From: Hyphomicrobium_A sp963722495
GTDB taxonomy: Bacteria; Pseudomonadota; Alphaproteobacteria; Rhizobiales; Hyphomicrobiaceae
Assembly (NCBI GenBank): GCA_963722495.1
Contig: CAVRND010000027.1
Span: 1 to 64,000, forward strand
Direction: 5' to 3'
DNA length: 64,000 nt
Below, one piece after another: positions 10,981-20,246 of this stretch; position 1 is the first letter of the stretch; every line of letters begins with the position of its first letter. Position numbers and translations under genes: made by a program. The notes under the pieces were generated by a model. That model did not search any database. It saw only the letters and a program-made list of their open reading frames with translations, and was not told the origin of the DNA.

Positions 10981-11152
10981 GTCCGCTACGGGTCAAAGCA
11001 GCCCTCGATGTCGTTTGGCATCGGCCTCCACCATGGGCCAGTGACGGCGTCCGCTTTGGGTCAGGAGCGGACGAAGTCCCGCTAGATGCTGCAAGTCTGC
11101 TCCGGGCCACAAGCAGACATTCGCCCTCTGTCAGCTATGGGCCAAAGGCGCT
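10981..11152. repeat. Cluster of four dispersed hairpin repeats
   Basis: Copies at 10981, 11049, 11095 and 11131. The 11049 copy has a perfect 7-base stem GTCCGCT/AGCGGAC; the 11095 copy has GTCTGCT/AGCAGAC, a compensatory change that keeps the pairing. No gene is supported from 10848 to 11184. Confidence 0.75.
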
Positions 11153-11184
11153 ATTGGCCGAGCAGCCACCAACTGATGGGCGGG

Positions 11185-11382
11185 TCAGGCGGCCATTTTC
11201 CGGGCGCCGAGATTTGGCGCTGCGGGACGCCGATTGAAATGGTGCGAGGCTTGAGCGCCTCTGGGAGATCGCGCTTGAGGTCTATCGAAAGCAAGCCGTC
11301 CGCCATGGCAGCGTCCGTCACCACCACATAATCGGGCAGGTCAAAGACGTGCTGGAAACCACGCGGGGCGATCCCGGGTCAA
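11185..11382 (-). pseudogene. Small heat-shock protein (Hsp20/IbpA) C-terminal remnant
   Basis: Minus-strand reading gives GFQHVFDLPDYVVVTD, then ADGLLSIDLKRDLPEALKPR and TISIG, the C-terminal beta strands and I-x-I tail of the alpha-crystallin fold. A one-base shift near the end would give a natural KMAA stop at 11185. The N-terminal half and start are missing: a stop lies just before GIAPRGF. I read it as a truncated sHSP gene beside the carbonic anhydrase remnant. Confidence 0.65.
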
Positions 11383-11450
11383 CGGCAATGAACCCGTCAG
11401 CCCGTTCGTGATTATCACAGGTCCTGGTGATCGTTCGGAAGGGTGCGTTG

Positions 11451-11618
11451 ATGGCGGAACGGGCACGTCTGTTTGAAAACAACAAAAAGTGGGTCGCGGA
11501 GCAAGCGGCGGCCGACCCGCAATATTTCGAGCGGCCAGCAAACTCCGAGGTTCTTGTGGATCGGCTGCTCCGACAGCGGCGTTCCAGATACTTGGCTTGG
11601 AGCCCGGTGAAGTCTTGA
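11451..11618 (+). pseudogene. Beta-carbonic anhydrase N-terminal remnant
   Basis: It starts MAERARLFENNKKWVAEQAA with a GGAAGG ribosome site and reads like a beta-class carbonic anhydrase. After a frame change near 11550 it continues FLWIGCSDSGVPDTW, the zinc-site segment (Cys, then Asp-Ser), with Gly where the family has Arg in CSDSR. Another shift gives LGLEPGEV, after which similarity stops. About 55 of roughly 210 residues remain, so it is a remnant. Confidence 0.7.
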
Positions 11619-11654
11619 CGTGTATAGACGCCCGAAGCCGAGGGAATAAGTCGT

Positions 11655-11804
11655 ATGACGGCGCAAGTGGCTCGCCTCAGCGCGTTGGCCTATCGCTTCG
11701 AAGGCCAATTCCTTCGAGTTAGATCCGACCGCAACGACCCTTATCTTGCGGAACCAAATCCCCAGAGGCGAGTTAACCTCTGGCTCCCCAATTGCCGACG
11801 GTAG
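11655..11804 (+). CDS. Possible small protein
   Basis: 49 codons from MTAQVARLSALAYRFEGQF to LWLPNCRR, between the carbonic anhydrase remnant and the MetE-like gene. No strong ribosome site. A 7-base dyad (CCAGAGG/CCTCTGG, 11762-11783) lies within its end. It may be a fragment of a larger broken gene. Confidence 0.28.
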   Translation: MTAQVARLSALAYRFEGQFLRVRSDRNDPYLAEPNPQRRVNLWLPNCRR

Positions 11805-11862
11805 GATGGTAGGCTTGGCCAGTAAAGAGATGGCAGCCTGAAGAGCTTGCGAGGGATTGGGG

Positions 11863-12930
11863 ATGCCACAATACGAACCCTACACCACTACCGTAGTCGG
11901 CGCCCACAGCGTGCCCCGATGGTACGAGCCTCTGCACCGTTTGGTGTCGATGGGTCAGCTCGCGCCCGGCGATTTTGCCGATGCCCAGCTACGGGCAACC
12001 CAGGCCGCCATTCTCGAACAGGAGTTGGCGGGGATCGATCTCATCACGGGCGGAGAGATGGACCGGCGAACGCATAATCGCCATTCCCCGCCCAACGCGA
12101 TGCTGAACCATTTCTGGCAGAAGATCCCGGCCTTTCAGGGCGAGACCAAACCCAAACCCATCACCCCCCACGATCCTAACGTCTTTCACCCAGCGGCGAT
12201 CTGCCGAGGTCCCATTCTGGACACTGCCGATCTGGGCCTGGTCGATGAGTTTAAGACCGTTTCATCCTACGCGCGGAAACCCGTAAAAGTCACTATGACT
12301 GGCCCGCATCTGCTCGCGGCAGTGGCTTACGACGAGTACTACTACGACGTTCCAAAGATGATGGCTGATTTCGGAAAGCTCCTTCACCGTAACTTCAAGA
12401 GCCTCGCAGAAGCCGGATGCAAGCACATCCAGATCGATGAGCCCTATTTCACACCTTCAAGCGATCAGGAGGTTGCCGCGGCCGTGGACATCATCAACCT
12501 CGCAGTCGAGGGTTTGCCGGACGACGTCACCATTCTCGTACATATCTGCCAGGGGAATTACGCGGTCGGGCCGGATTACGACGGCCAAATTGGCCACCGA
12601 TATTTCGACGCCGGCCGCTACAAGGCAGATCTGGTTTCAAAGATCAATTGCCACGCTTTTCTCGTCGAGCACGACATGACTCATCACTACGAGGGCCTGC
12701 TGGGAGACAAGCAGCTTGCAGTGGGCGCGGTCGATGTCCAGGACCCCAACGTGGAAACGGGCGAGCAGGTCGCCGACCGCATCAAAGCCTACCCGTGGCT
12801 CACCCCCGAGCAGACGATGGTTACCAGCACATGCGGATTTAATCATCTGCCCCGGCATATTGCCCTCGGTAAGCTCCGAGCCATGAGCCGTGCGAAGGAA
12901 ATCCTGAAGCAGCAGCGGCGGGAGGTATGA
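11863..12930 (+). CDS. MetE C-terminal-like (cobalamin-independent methionine synthase family) protein
   Basis: 355 residues, the size of stand-alone C-terminal MetE-like methyltransferases rather than full MetE (about 750). Zinc ligands typical of the family are visible: HICQGNY supplies His and Cys and TSTCGF supplies the second Cys near the end. IQIDEP supplies the conserved acidic motif, and VTMTGPHLL and AVGAVDVQDPNVET follow the barrel pattern. It may transfer methyl groups to homocysteine or another thiol, but such short paralogues often have unknown substrates. ATG at 11863 has GAGGG upstream. It ends nine bases before the hybrid kinase, so the two are probably co-transcribed. Confidence 0.82.
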   Translation: MPQYEPYTTTVVGAHSVPRWYEPLHRLVSMGQLAPGDFADAQLRATQAAILEQELAGIDLITGGEMDRRTHNRHSPPNAMLNHFWQKIPAFQGETKPKPITPHDPNVFHPAAICRGPILDTADLGLVDEFKTVSSYARKPVKVTMTGPHLLAAVAYDEYYYDVPKMMADFGKLLHRNFKSLAEAGCKHIQIDEPYFTPSSDQEVAAAVDIINLAVEGLPDDVTILVHICQGNYAVGPDYDGQIGHRYFDAGRYKADLVSKINCHAFLVEHDMTHHYEGLLGDKQLAVGAVDVQDPNVETGEQVADRIKAYPWLTPEQTMVTSTCGFNHLPRHIALGKLRAMSRAKEILKQQRREV

Positions 12931-12939
12931 GCCCAACGT

Positions 12940-15900
12940 ATGCAGGATCAGGGAAAAAACTCTAACGAAACGGAACGCCCGCAAGCGGACGACATGTTGC
13001 GACGGGCCGAGGCAGCCAGCGGGGTCGGTACGTTTGAAATGGACCTCGCCAGCGGCAGCTGGAATTGGGGACCCCAGATCGCAGCGTTGTTCGGCCTCGG
13101 TGCCGATCAGGATCAGCGGTCTTTCGAGACCTGGGAAAAGCTGATCTTCGTCGACGACGTGCCGAAAATCCGCACGGCGCTGGCAGAAGCGCAGAGTACC
13201 GGAAACGCCCATGTCGAGTTCAGGGTCCGTCATCCCGACGGAAGTGTGCACTGGCTGGCTGCCAAAGGCCGCACCGTACCCGACCAGCCATCAGCTTTCC
13301 ATGGTGCAATCTTTGACATCACCGAACGCAAGGCGATGGAGGCGCGCCTTCTCGCGCTCAACGAGACGCTCGAGGCACGCGTCGCGCAGGCGCACGAGGA
13401 AGCGCGCGCATTGGAAGTGCTCAATCGCACCGGCATAGCCGTTGCCGCCGAGCACGACCTTGAACGTCTGGTCCAGATGGTCACCGACGCCGGCGTTGAA
13501 CTCACTTACGCTGAGTTCGGCGCCTTTTTTTATAATGTCGTTAAGGCGGACGGCGAAGCCTACACGCTATACGCTCTTTCCGGCGCGCCGCGCAGCGCAT
13601 TCGAGAACTATCCCATGCCGCGCAATACGGCCGTGTTCGAGCCCACTTTTCGTGGCCGGGGACCGGTGCGGTCGGACGATATTCTAAGCGACCCCAGATA
13701 CGGAAAGAGCGCGCCGTATCACGGCATGCCGAAAGGGCATCTCCCAGTCCGCAGCTATCTAGCGGTCCCGGTCATGTCCCGCTCCGACGAGGTGTTGGGC
13801 GGATTGTTCTTCGGTCATGCCCGCCCGGGCGTCTTTACCGCCCGCGCAGAGCAGATAGCAACCGCCCTAGCGGCCCAGGCCGCCGTCGCGATTGACAATT
13901 CCCGCCTCTATCAAACGAGCCAACTTGAGATCGAGGCGCGGCGTCAGGCCGAGCTGGACTTGCAGGCGCTCAATCAAACGCTAGAGCAACGCGCGGATGA
14001 GCGGGCACGACAACTTGCGGCGAGCCTTGGCAAACTGGAGGAGACGGAACGACGGTTCCGTCTGTTGGTCGAAGGCGTAAGAGATTATGCGATCTACCTA
14101 CTCGACCCGGACGGACACGTGGTCAACTGGAACCCCGGGGCGGAACGCATCAAAGGCTATTCGAGCGCTGAAATTCTCGGCCGACACTTCCGTCAATTTT
14201 ATACCGCTGAAGACCAGGCTGATGATGTGCCGATGAAAGCCCTGGCAATAGCCCGGCAAACCGGCAAATTCGAAACCGAAAACTGGCGGGTGCGCAAGGA
14301 CGGCACGCGCTTCTGGGCAAGCGTCGTCATCAATGCCATCAAAGACAATACCGGCGAGCTCCTCGGCTTCGCCAAGATCACTCGGGATTTGACGGAAAGG
14401 CGCATGGCCGACGAGCGCGCGCGTCAGGCCCAGAAGATGGAAGGCATAGGGCAGCTGACCGGCGGCGTCGCCCATGATTTCAATAACCTGCTGACGATCA
14501 TCATCGGTAACGTCGAATCAATTGTCCGGGCTCTCGGCAACGACGCCATTGACGTTGCTAGGCTGCGCCGCCTGGCCGGGAACGTGATGCAGGGCGCGCG
14601 TAGGGCCGAATCGCTGACGCAGCGCCTTTTGGCCTTCTCACGCCAGCAGCCCCTCGACCCCAAACCCATCGATCTGGGGCGACTCGTCACCGGCATGTCG
14701 GACCTGCTGCGGCGGACCCTCGGCGAGCAAATCACCGTGGAAACAGTGCTGGGCGGCGGGGTGTGGCGCGCTCTAGCCGATCCCAATCAGCTCGAACTCG
14801 CGATTCTCAATCTCGCTGTCAACGCCCGCGACGCCATGGCTGAGGGCGGCAAGCTCACTATAGAAACTACCAATGTCCATCTCGACGATCAGTATGCCGC
14901 TGCGCAAATCGAGGTCATCCCGGGCCAGTATGTCATGCTCGCTGTAACCGATACCGGCACCGGCATGCCAGAAGATGTAAAGGCGAAGGCGTTCGACCCG
15001 TTCTTCACCACCAAGGATGTGGGCCATGGCACGGGGCTTGGCCTCTCTCAGGTCTACGGCTTCGTCAAGCAGTCCCGAGGCCACGTAAAAATCTACAGCG
15101 AGCCGGGATTTGGAACCACCATCAAGATTTACTTGCCGCGTGTGCTTGCTCAGACCTCCGAGGTCGAGAGTCAAAACGACGAGGTGATCGCCCGCGGCTC
15201 TTCAGCCGAAACAGTGCTCCTCGTCGAAGACGACGAGGGCGTCCGCAACTACGGTTGCGAGACACTGCGCGAGCTGGGCTACCGTGTCCTGGAAGCCGGA
15301 ACCGGCCCAGCGGGACTGGAGCTGCTGGCGAAACATCCGGAGATCCGGCTGCTGTTTACCGACATCGGCCTTCCGGGCGGCATGAACGGGCGGCAGCTCG
15401 CGGAAGAGGCGCGCAAGCAAAACCAACATCTCAGGGTGCTGTTCACAACGGCTTACGCCCGTAATGCCATCGTCCACGATGGCCGAACTCGACCCCGGAG
15501 TTGCACTGCTGCCCAAACCTTATACCCAGCCGGCGCTCGCCACGAAGGTGAGGGATATCTTGGATGCCCGCAAGTCGCCCGGGCGTATCTTGATCGTCGA
15601 AGACGAGGTGCTGATCCAAATTCTTGCGAGCGACTATCTTGAAGAGGCCGGCTTCAACGTCAATTCGGCCGGCTCTGCAGCTGAAGCGATGAACAAGCTG
15701 GCCCTCATCCCCGGCGGCGTTGATGCGGCGATCGTCGACATGGGTTTGCCCGACCAAAAGGGTGACGCACTCATCCATGAGTTGCGAACCCTCCATCCGA
15801 CACTGCCAGTCGTCGTCGCGACCGGACAAGGAGCTGAGAGTGTGCGCGACTTGTTCAAAGGTGTGCCCAACATTGCTTTCGTTCAGAAGCCATACTCTGC

Positions 15901-15961
15901 CGCGGGCCTTCTTGGCGCGCTGCGCGGCCTTGGTGTTCATACCCATCTCACCGACTTTTAG
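12940..15961 (+). CDS. Hybrid histidine kinase PAS-GAF-PAS-HisKA-HATPase-REC-REC, one frameshift
   Basis: About 1006 residues restored. Order: PAS (about 20-135, FEMDLASGSWNWGPQ), GAF (160-325), coiled coil, second PAS (365-485, YAIYLLDPDGHVVNWNPG), HisKA with acceptor His in GGVAHDFNNLLTII (near 509), and an ATPase domain with NLAVNARDAM, DTGTGMP and GTGLGLSQVYGF. The first receiver (VLLVEDDEGVR; acceptor in LLFTDIGLPG) runs into a one-base frame change near 15480. The second receiver continues ILIVEDEVLIQ with acceptor in AAIVDMGLPD and Lys in FVQKPY. No membrane segment, so a cytoplasmic sensor. Double receivers suggest internal phosphorelay or feedback. Confidence 0.88.
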
Positions 15962-16176
15962 CCCGCGGCACCGACGAAGATGCTGCCATCAGGGAAGAGA
16001 CGCTGCGAAGCAAGCAGATAGGGCAACTCATCCGTAACGGAACCTTTTAGTCTGACATCATCAACGATGCGGCCACGTCGCCCCCAAATTGGAACGATCG
16101 GCGAGCTTGATGTCCAGTGACTTTAGGACTGGTTTAGGAGGGCAACTCGCGCTGTCTCTGCGTTCGCCAGGATAAA

Positions 16177-16518
16177 TTAGCCACCCTTGGTCTTTGCCAC
16201 CCATGCATTACCGAACACATTGTGATCTTTGAGACCGACTAAAGCGAAACGAGTAAGGCGTTGCGGGTCCCGCTCTCCATCCGCGACCGCGTGCAGTATA
16301 CGACTGGCAAGTAGCGTCCAAATTGGCAAGGGGTTGCTTGGTAATCCGCCAAGCTGACTCAGAGCTTCGTTCCAAGTCGCTTCGGTCACCAGGTCCACCA
16401 AGTCGCTTGTGGCGCGTTTCGGGTCCTCGACGAGATCAGTGGTCACTGTAGTAGCATCGCCGCCTGCACTGGGGTGGACGTCACTGCCTTCCAACTTGCT
16501 CACGTCCTCACCAGACAT
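16177..16518 (-). CDS. Hypothetical protein
   Basis: 113 residues. An acidic, Thr-rich N-terminal 50 residues are followed by a helical C-terminal half (ATWNEALSQLGGLPSNPLPIW, then LLASRILHAVADGERDPQRL). No signal or membrane segment and no family recognised. The only good purine-rich box (GGAGG) is about 15 bases upstream, further than usual, so the start may be elsewhere. A perfect 10-base dyad lies just upstream. Confidence 0.5.
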   Translation of the reverse strand: MSGEDVSKLEGSDVHPSAGGDATTVTTDLVEDPKRATSDLVDLVTEATWNEALSQLGGLPSNPLPIWTLLASRILHAVADGERDPQRLTRFALVGLKDHNVFGNAWVAKTKGG

Positions 16519-16546
16519 CCCGATCTGTATTGCAACCTCCGAAGCT

Positions 16547-16572
16547 AGCCTGCTGAAATTAATCAGCAGGCT
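16547..16572. promoter_or_regulatory. Perfect 10-base inverted repeat
   Basis: AGCCTGCTGA, six-base loop AATTAA, TCAGCAGGCT, 29 bases before the start of the gene at 16518. It is followed by no T run on the minus strand, so it is better read as an operator or a 5' leader hairpin than a terminator. Confidence 0.5.
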
Positions 16573-17276
16573 TACAAAACAGTGGCTTAAGCGTTGAAGC
16601 TAACAGCCTAGCTCAGCATGGGGATCTTGTCATCCGCGATGATCCGCTCCGATCAGCCTTATGGTTGACTACTCGGGGTTACGGGCCGACCGTTGCCACC
16701 GAGACAATCCGCCCAGGGCACGCATCCTCCCGCCACCCGCTGACGTGACACCACCGTTCTCCATCTTCTGCGTGCGGCGCTTGCGCTTGCCAAGCCCAAA
16801 GCCGCCACCGTCGATCGACAGCTCCTTGCGGCACTCCCGTCGAACCGCGTCAGTGAATTCGGTCCATCTAGCGCTCATCGTTCGGCCCTGAAGGCTCGGT
16901 CGGAAGCGTCGCCAGCTCAGGGTGGTCGAGCGAAACCATCCTCCTCATCCTCGCCGGTTCCCCAGGTACGGAACGCGGGAGGCCACGGGTCCAGAGCCCG
17001 AGGTCTGCTAGGGTCAGTAGCGGACGCGCCAGCTTTCGGCAACGTGAGCTAGTGAGTCACGTGCGGATGCCATCGTTCAGCGCGCAGCGGGTCCGCTATG
17101 GGTCAGAAGCGGTCATCGCGATTATCGCGCGGCACGTCGGCTTAGGGTCACGAGCAGACATCGCGGCTGACCAGCGCGTGCGACGCGCCGCCTGCGGCAA
17201 CGAGCGAAAATCTCAAATTACTCGATGGTCGAGCCACCTATCGGTGGCCGCTTCTTGATTATCGACAGCTTGTCGC
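16573..17276. repeat. Gene-poor stretch with dispersed hairpin repeats at 17003, 17091 and 17138
   Basis: The 17003 copy pairs GTCTGCT with AGCGGAC through one G-T wobble. The block from 17090 to about 17150 is repeated identically for about 60 bases at 23262. A minus-strand frame of 69 codons (16669-16878, MSARWTEFTDAVRREC) is possible but lacks support. No other gene seen. Confidence 0.65.
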
Positions 17277-17795
17277 CTATTTCGGGATGACACCGCAGGC
17301 GATGCGGCCCTTGCCGCCGCCATTCTCCGGGTTATCGGAATAATTATCGCCGCCTTCGTGGATCATCAGGCTGCGGCCGGCGATTTCGGCGAGCTTGACT
17401 CCTTTTATTGTCACCGTCTGATCTATCTTGCCGCCCGTGGAAGTGAGCTTGGGCAGATCGCCCTCGTGTCCGCCGCCGTCAGGTCCCTTGTGCGATTTCG
17501 TGGCGTGCGGATCGTAGTGGCTTCCGGCCGCAAGTCCCGCTTCCGTTTTGCCGTCCTTCTCGCCTGCTCCGCAGTCGCCCTTCTCATGCACGTGGAAGCC
17601 GTGGTCGCCATCCGCGATGCCGGAGACGCTCACCTTCATGGCCACGCCGCTATTTGTCTCGGTTAAGGAGACGGAGCCGAGCGATTTTCCTGTGCCCTCC
17701 GCAGAGATAGCGTTGATTTTAACGTCCTGACCGGCCGCTACTACGCCGGCCGTCGACAGAAGAAGCGCTGAAACCGTCGTGGCAACGCGACCCAT
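17277..17795 (-). CDS. sodC: Superoxide dismutase [Cu-Zn], periplasmic
   Basis: 172 residues with an N-terminal signal peptide (MGRVATTVSALLLSTAGVVAAG), so exported. It converts superoxide to peroxide and oxygen in the periplasm. Copper ligands are in HGFHVHEKGDC, the zinc loop is HYDPHATKSHKGP followed by GGHEGDLP, and the second disulfide Cys is in GRIACGVIPK at the C-terminus. The start at 17795 is chosen over upstream codons because GGGAG lies eight bases before it. The gene is monocistronic. With the catalase and the secreted peroxidase it forms the oxidative-stress theme of the window. Confidence 0.95.
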   Translation of the reverse strand: MGRVATTVSALLLSTAGVVAAGQDVKINAISAEGTGKSLGSVSLTETNSGVAMKVSVSGIADGDHGFHVHEKGDCGAGEKDGKTEAGLAAGSHYDPHATKSHKGPDGGGHEGDLPKLTSTGGKIDQTVTIKGVKLAEIAGRSLMIHEGGDNYSDNPENGGGKGRIACGVIPK

Positions 17796-18090
17796 AGAAC
17801 ATCTCCCTGCAGTGTGATTTCGATAAATCTCAATCCTCATTGGCGCCGGCGCGTTCCCCGCAAACCTCACATGAAAATCGTCCGCGGCAGTCGACCCATC
17901 TGTTCGCGGCTCGAAGTTCCAGGACCGGGGTGTTTCGATGTGCGGGGCATCGGATCGCCCGCGGTGCGTGAAGACGCTACGTCTAACCCTGGCTTTGCTG
18001 GCGACTCACTTGAAGAGTCATGCAGTTCACGCATGCTCCCCAAACGCTGAAGTCCCGACGGCGTTATCCGCCGGGACTGATGAGCTTTCG

Positions 18091-18345
18091 TCAGTCAACG
18101 TTGACCCAAACCCCGCCGCGCCAGTAGCCATGGCGAGGCCCCGCCTCGCGCCAACGATACTTCTCGCCGTCTTTCCACTTCCAGTCGTCGTCATACACCC
18201 GCAGTCGCAACTCCGGCTTGTATTCAGCGCGCTCCTTGACGCGCCAGCAATCGCCTTCTTCGTTGCAGACCACGGCAGCCGAGGCCGCCAATGAGCCGGT
18301 CAGGACAGCGAAGGAAGCCAACGCCCCTTTGAGTAGCGTACACAT
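18091..18345 (-). CDS. Small secreted Trp/Arg-rich protein
   Basis: 84 residues: a signal peptide (MCTLLKGALASFAVLTGSLAASA), then a short domain with two Cys (VVCNEEGDCWRVKER) that could form a disulfide, and a Tyr/Trp-rich C-terminus (YRWREAGPRHGYWRGGVWV). AAGGAG lies seven bases upstream of the start. Similar small periplasmic proteins are common in Bradyrhizobium-like genomes and have no assigned role. It lies between sodC and the DUF1236 gene, all on the minus strand. Confidence 0.75.
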   Translation of the reverse strand: MCTLLKGALASFAVLTGSLAASAAVVCNEEGDCWRVKERAEYKPELRLRVYDDDWKWKDGEKYRWREAGPRHGYWRGGVWVNVD

Positions 18346-18423
18346 CGAACATCTCCTTACTCAGTTTGTTTGGTCAGGTCGAAAGGGAGGGGACGAGAAA
18401 TCCTCTCCCCTCGAACTCGTCGA

Positions 18424-19497
18424 TCAGCTTTTGTCGATGATCAGGACGATCTTCTCTTCGTTCGGATCGACAACCGCGATCTGGTCTCCAGCATCGAAGT
18501 ACTGGCACCCTTGGAGTACTTTTGCCTCAGCAAGCACGCTGTCGGGGAAGCGCAGAAGCTCGACACCCCTAGGTACGTCACGTCCGACGCTGATGTCAGT
18601 AACGTCTGCCTCACGGCCGCCCCTGACGTTATCGAGGATCAGCTCACGCTCCGTGCTGCTCAGCGAAAGCTGGGCAGAGCATTTACCGCTGCCAGCAGAT
18701 TGACCACTAGATGTGCCAGCTTGGCTGCGCTCCGCAGGAAGAACGGCCACCACCTCGTAGGTGTCGGGCTCGACGATGACGTACTCATCGCCGACGTAGG
18801 CAAAGTAATAGTCGCGATATTCGGGAACGATCTCAACGACAGCCACCGGCACCGGAACGAAGTCCCAATCGCGTGGCAACCGCCTGCCGACCGAGATGTT
18901 GATGTCCACGTTCGTGCGGTGTTTGACATTCCCAGCGTCGCGGAAGGCTGTCTGCACCTTCGTGCGCTTGTCGCCGGTTAGATCGACATGCTTTGCCTTA
19001 TCGCCTGACGGCTTGCTGTCGTCCGACCTGTCGGTCGCAGTGCCCTTGCTGGTCTCCGTTGCATTGCGTTCTGTTTTGTCCGTTCCGTCCTTTGTGGCAG
19101 CGGCCTTGTTCGTGGTATCCGAACTGTCGCGACTTGTGCTGCGGTTTGAGCCGGAGTTGTCGTTAGCGTCGGATTTCGCCGTGGACTTTGATGTCTTCTC
19201 GCCACTTCGCTCATCGCTTGCAGAGCGACTGTTGGTGCTTTTGTCGTCCGACCTCTCCGATTTTTCAGCGGACCGGCCCTTCGGGCTATCTCCGCTCTTG
19301 CTTCTCGCGCCAGCGCTTTCCTCGCTTCCGGCCGAACGGTTGCTTACTCCGGCGTCGGAGCCTGCGCCGGACTCTAGCCCAGCAGAAGGCCCGCGTTCTG
19401 ACGCGCCCCGGTGCCCATCAGATGGACCTTCCTGGGCGGATGCAAAGCTGACGCCGCCGAGCATCAGCAGCGCCGCCAGAAGTGGAGTTGTTCGCAT
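18424..19497 (-). CDS. DUF1236 envelope protein with long Ser/Asp/Lys-rich linker
   Basis: 357 residues. A signal peptide (MRTTPLLAALLMLGGVSFASA) precedes about 145 residues of low-complexity Ser/Gly/Asp/Lys/Arg sequence, probably disordered. Two DUF1236-type units follow: one around 195-250 with ISVGRRLPRDWDFVPVP and YVIVEPDTYEVVAVL, and one at the end with ISVGRDVPRGVELLRFP and IAVVDPNEEKIVLII. Each unit follows the same strand pattern, so the domain is duplicated. The function is unknown; it is exported and probably periplasmic. An exact EcfG promoter lies 48 bases upstream and AGGAG precedes the start, so general stress control is likely. Confidence 0.85.
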   Translation of the reverse strand: MRTTPLLAALLMLGGVSFASAQEGPSDGHRGASERGPSAGLESGAGSDAGVSNRSAGSEESAGARSKSGDSPKGRSAEKSERSDDKSTNSRSASDERSGEKTSKSTAKSDANDNSGSNRSTSRDSSDTTNKAAATKDGTDKTERNATETSKGTATDRSDDSKPSGDKAKHVDLTGDKRTKVQTAFRDAGNVKHRTNVDINISVGRRLPRDWDFVPVPVAVVEIVPEYRDYYFAYVGDEYVIVEPDTYEVVAVLPAERSQAGTSSGQSAGSGKCSAQLSLSSTERELILDNVRGGREADVTDISVGRDVPRGVELLRFPDSVLAEAKVLQGCQYFDAGDQIAVVDPNEEKIVLIIDKS

Positions 19498-19544
19498 AGT
19501 GTCTTCTCCTGATTTCTAGTCCTTCGTTTCCCCTCTCGCTTCGG

Positions 19545-19569
19545 AACGGATTTCCATTGGGTATGTTCC
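19545..19569 (-). promoter_or_regulatory. EcfG-type promoter of the DUF1236 gene
   Basis: Minus strand GGAAC (19569-19565), 16 bases, CGTT (19548-19545): exact consensus, facing the ATG at 19497. Confidence 0.7.
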
Positions 19570-19797
19570 TTGTTGGACGTGCGATTTCGGAACGCAATAT
19601 GGCTTTCATGGCCAGAGTTTTTGGTAGGCGTTGCGGCGGCGTGGATTTCAACCGAGGAGCCACGAGTTCAGGTGAGCAATAACTTCGAAGATAAACCCCG
19701 TTCGCACGCCCGACCGTTTAACTCCGCATCAATGCATGCGTTTCAATACATTGGTTTCAATAGGCCTCTGCTGTTGGAATCGACGGCCTAAAAGCGG

Positions 19798-19823
19798 GGA
19801 ACTCAAAACAAATTTGATGAGTT
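19798..19823 (+). promoter_or_regulatory. EcfG-like promoter (variant) before the microprotein gene
   Basis: GGAAC at 19798, 17 bases, AGTT at 19820, one mismatch to consensus, 30 bases before the ATG at 19853. The rest of 19570-19852 shows no gene. Confidence 0.35.
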
Positions 19824-19852
19824 TCGCTTTCATTCATTCGAAGGAGGAACGT

Positions 19853-19933
19853 ATGTCCGGTCGGCTCACCCTGTTCATCGGGGCTCACTTTGCGGTGCTC
19901 GCTCTCGTGCTCTCCGTCGCGGGGCACCTATGA
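19853..19933 (+). CDS. 26-residue single-span membrane microprotein
   Basis: MSGRLTLFIGAHF followed by AVLALVLSVAGHL: one transmembrane helix and almost nothing else. AAGGAGG sits six bases before the ATG, a strong site for so small a frame. Its stop overlaps the next start (ATGA), indicating translational coupling to the DUF1488-like gene. A second microprotein of the same length lies at 32954 beside the paralogue of that gene. Confidence 0.6.
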   Translation: MSGRLTLFIGAHFAVLALVLSVAGHL

Positions 19934-20214
19934 CGTTGCGCTCAACAGACAATCATCTTTTTGAGCCCCTGTTGGGGATCGTGCTCTTCGAAATGCGCGA
20001 TGCGAGCGACCCAGTGCATTGCATGGTGAGCGAGTGCGCTTTGCGCAGCCGCGCGTTGGTTGATGGGGACGACCAGTGCCGTGCCGATGAACTATTCAAT
20101 CGCTATCGCGCCCAGGTGGAAGAAGTGGCATCTCACCAATACGAAACGGGCATAAGAAGTCCCATCGTCCGCGCGCTCGATCTCGCGCCTCCGCCACCTG
20201 TTCCGAAATCTTGA
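19930..20214 (+). CDS. DUF1488-like small protein
   Basis: 94 residues: LFEPLLGIVLFEM and VHCMVSECALRSRA give the N-terminal strands and helix, and FNRYRAQVEEVASHQYETG the C-terminal helix, followed by a strand with IVRALDL. The layout matches DUF1488 (small alpha/beta proteins of unknown function). Translationally coupled to the upstream microprotein through an ATGA overlap. A diverged, frameshifted paralogue is at 32545-32863 on the other strand, sharing EPLLGI and HCMVSEAALRSRA. Confidence 0.65.
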   Translation: MTLRSTDNHLFEPLLGIVLFEMRDASDPVHCMVSECALRSRALVDGDDQCRADELFNRYRAQVEEVASHQYETGIRSPIVRALDLAPPPPVPKS

Positions 20215-20246
20215 TGTTGCGGCCTTGGTCCAGCAGCCATCGCGGA

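Noticed and set aside
13230..13505. Minus-strand frames inside the hybrid kinase
   Set aside because: Antisense to PAS/GAF sequence, low-complexity Ser/Arg.
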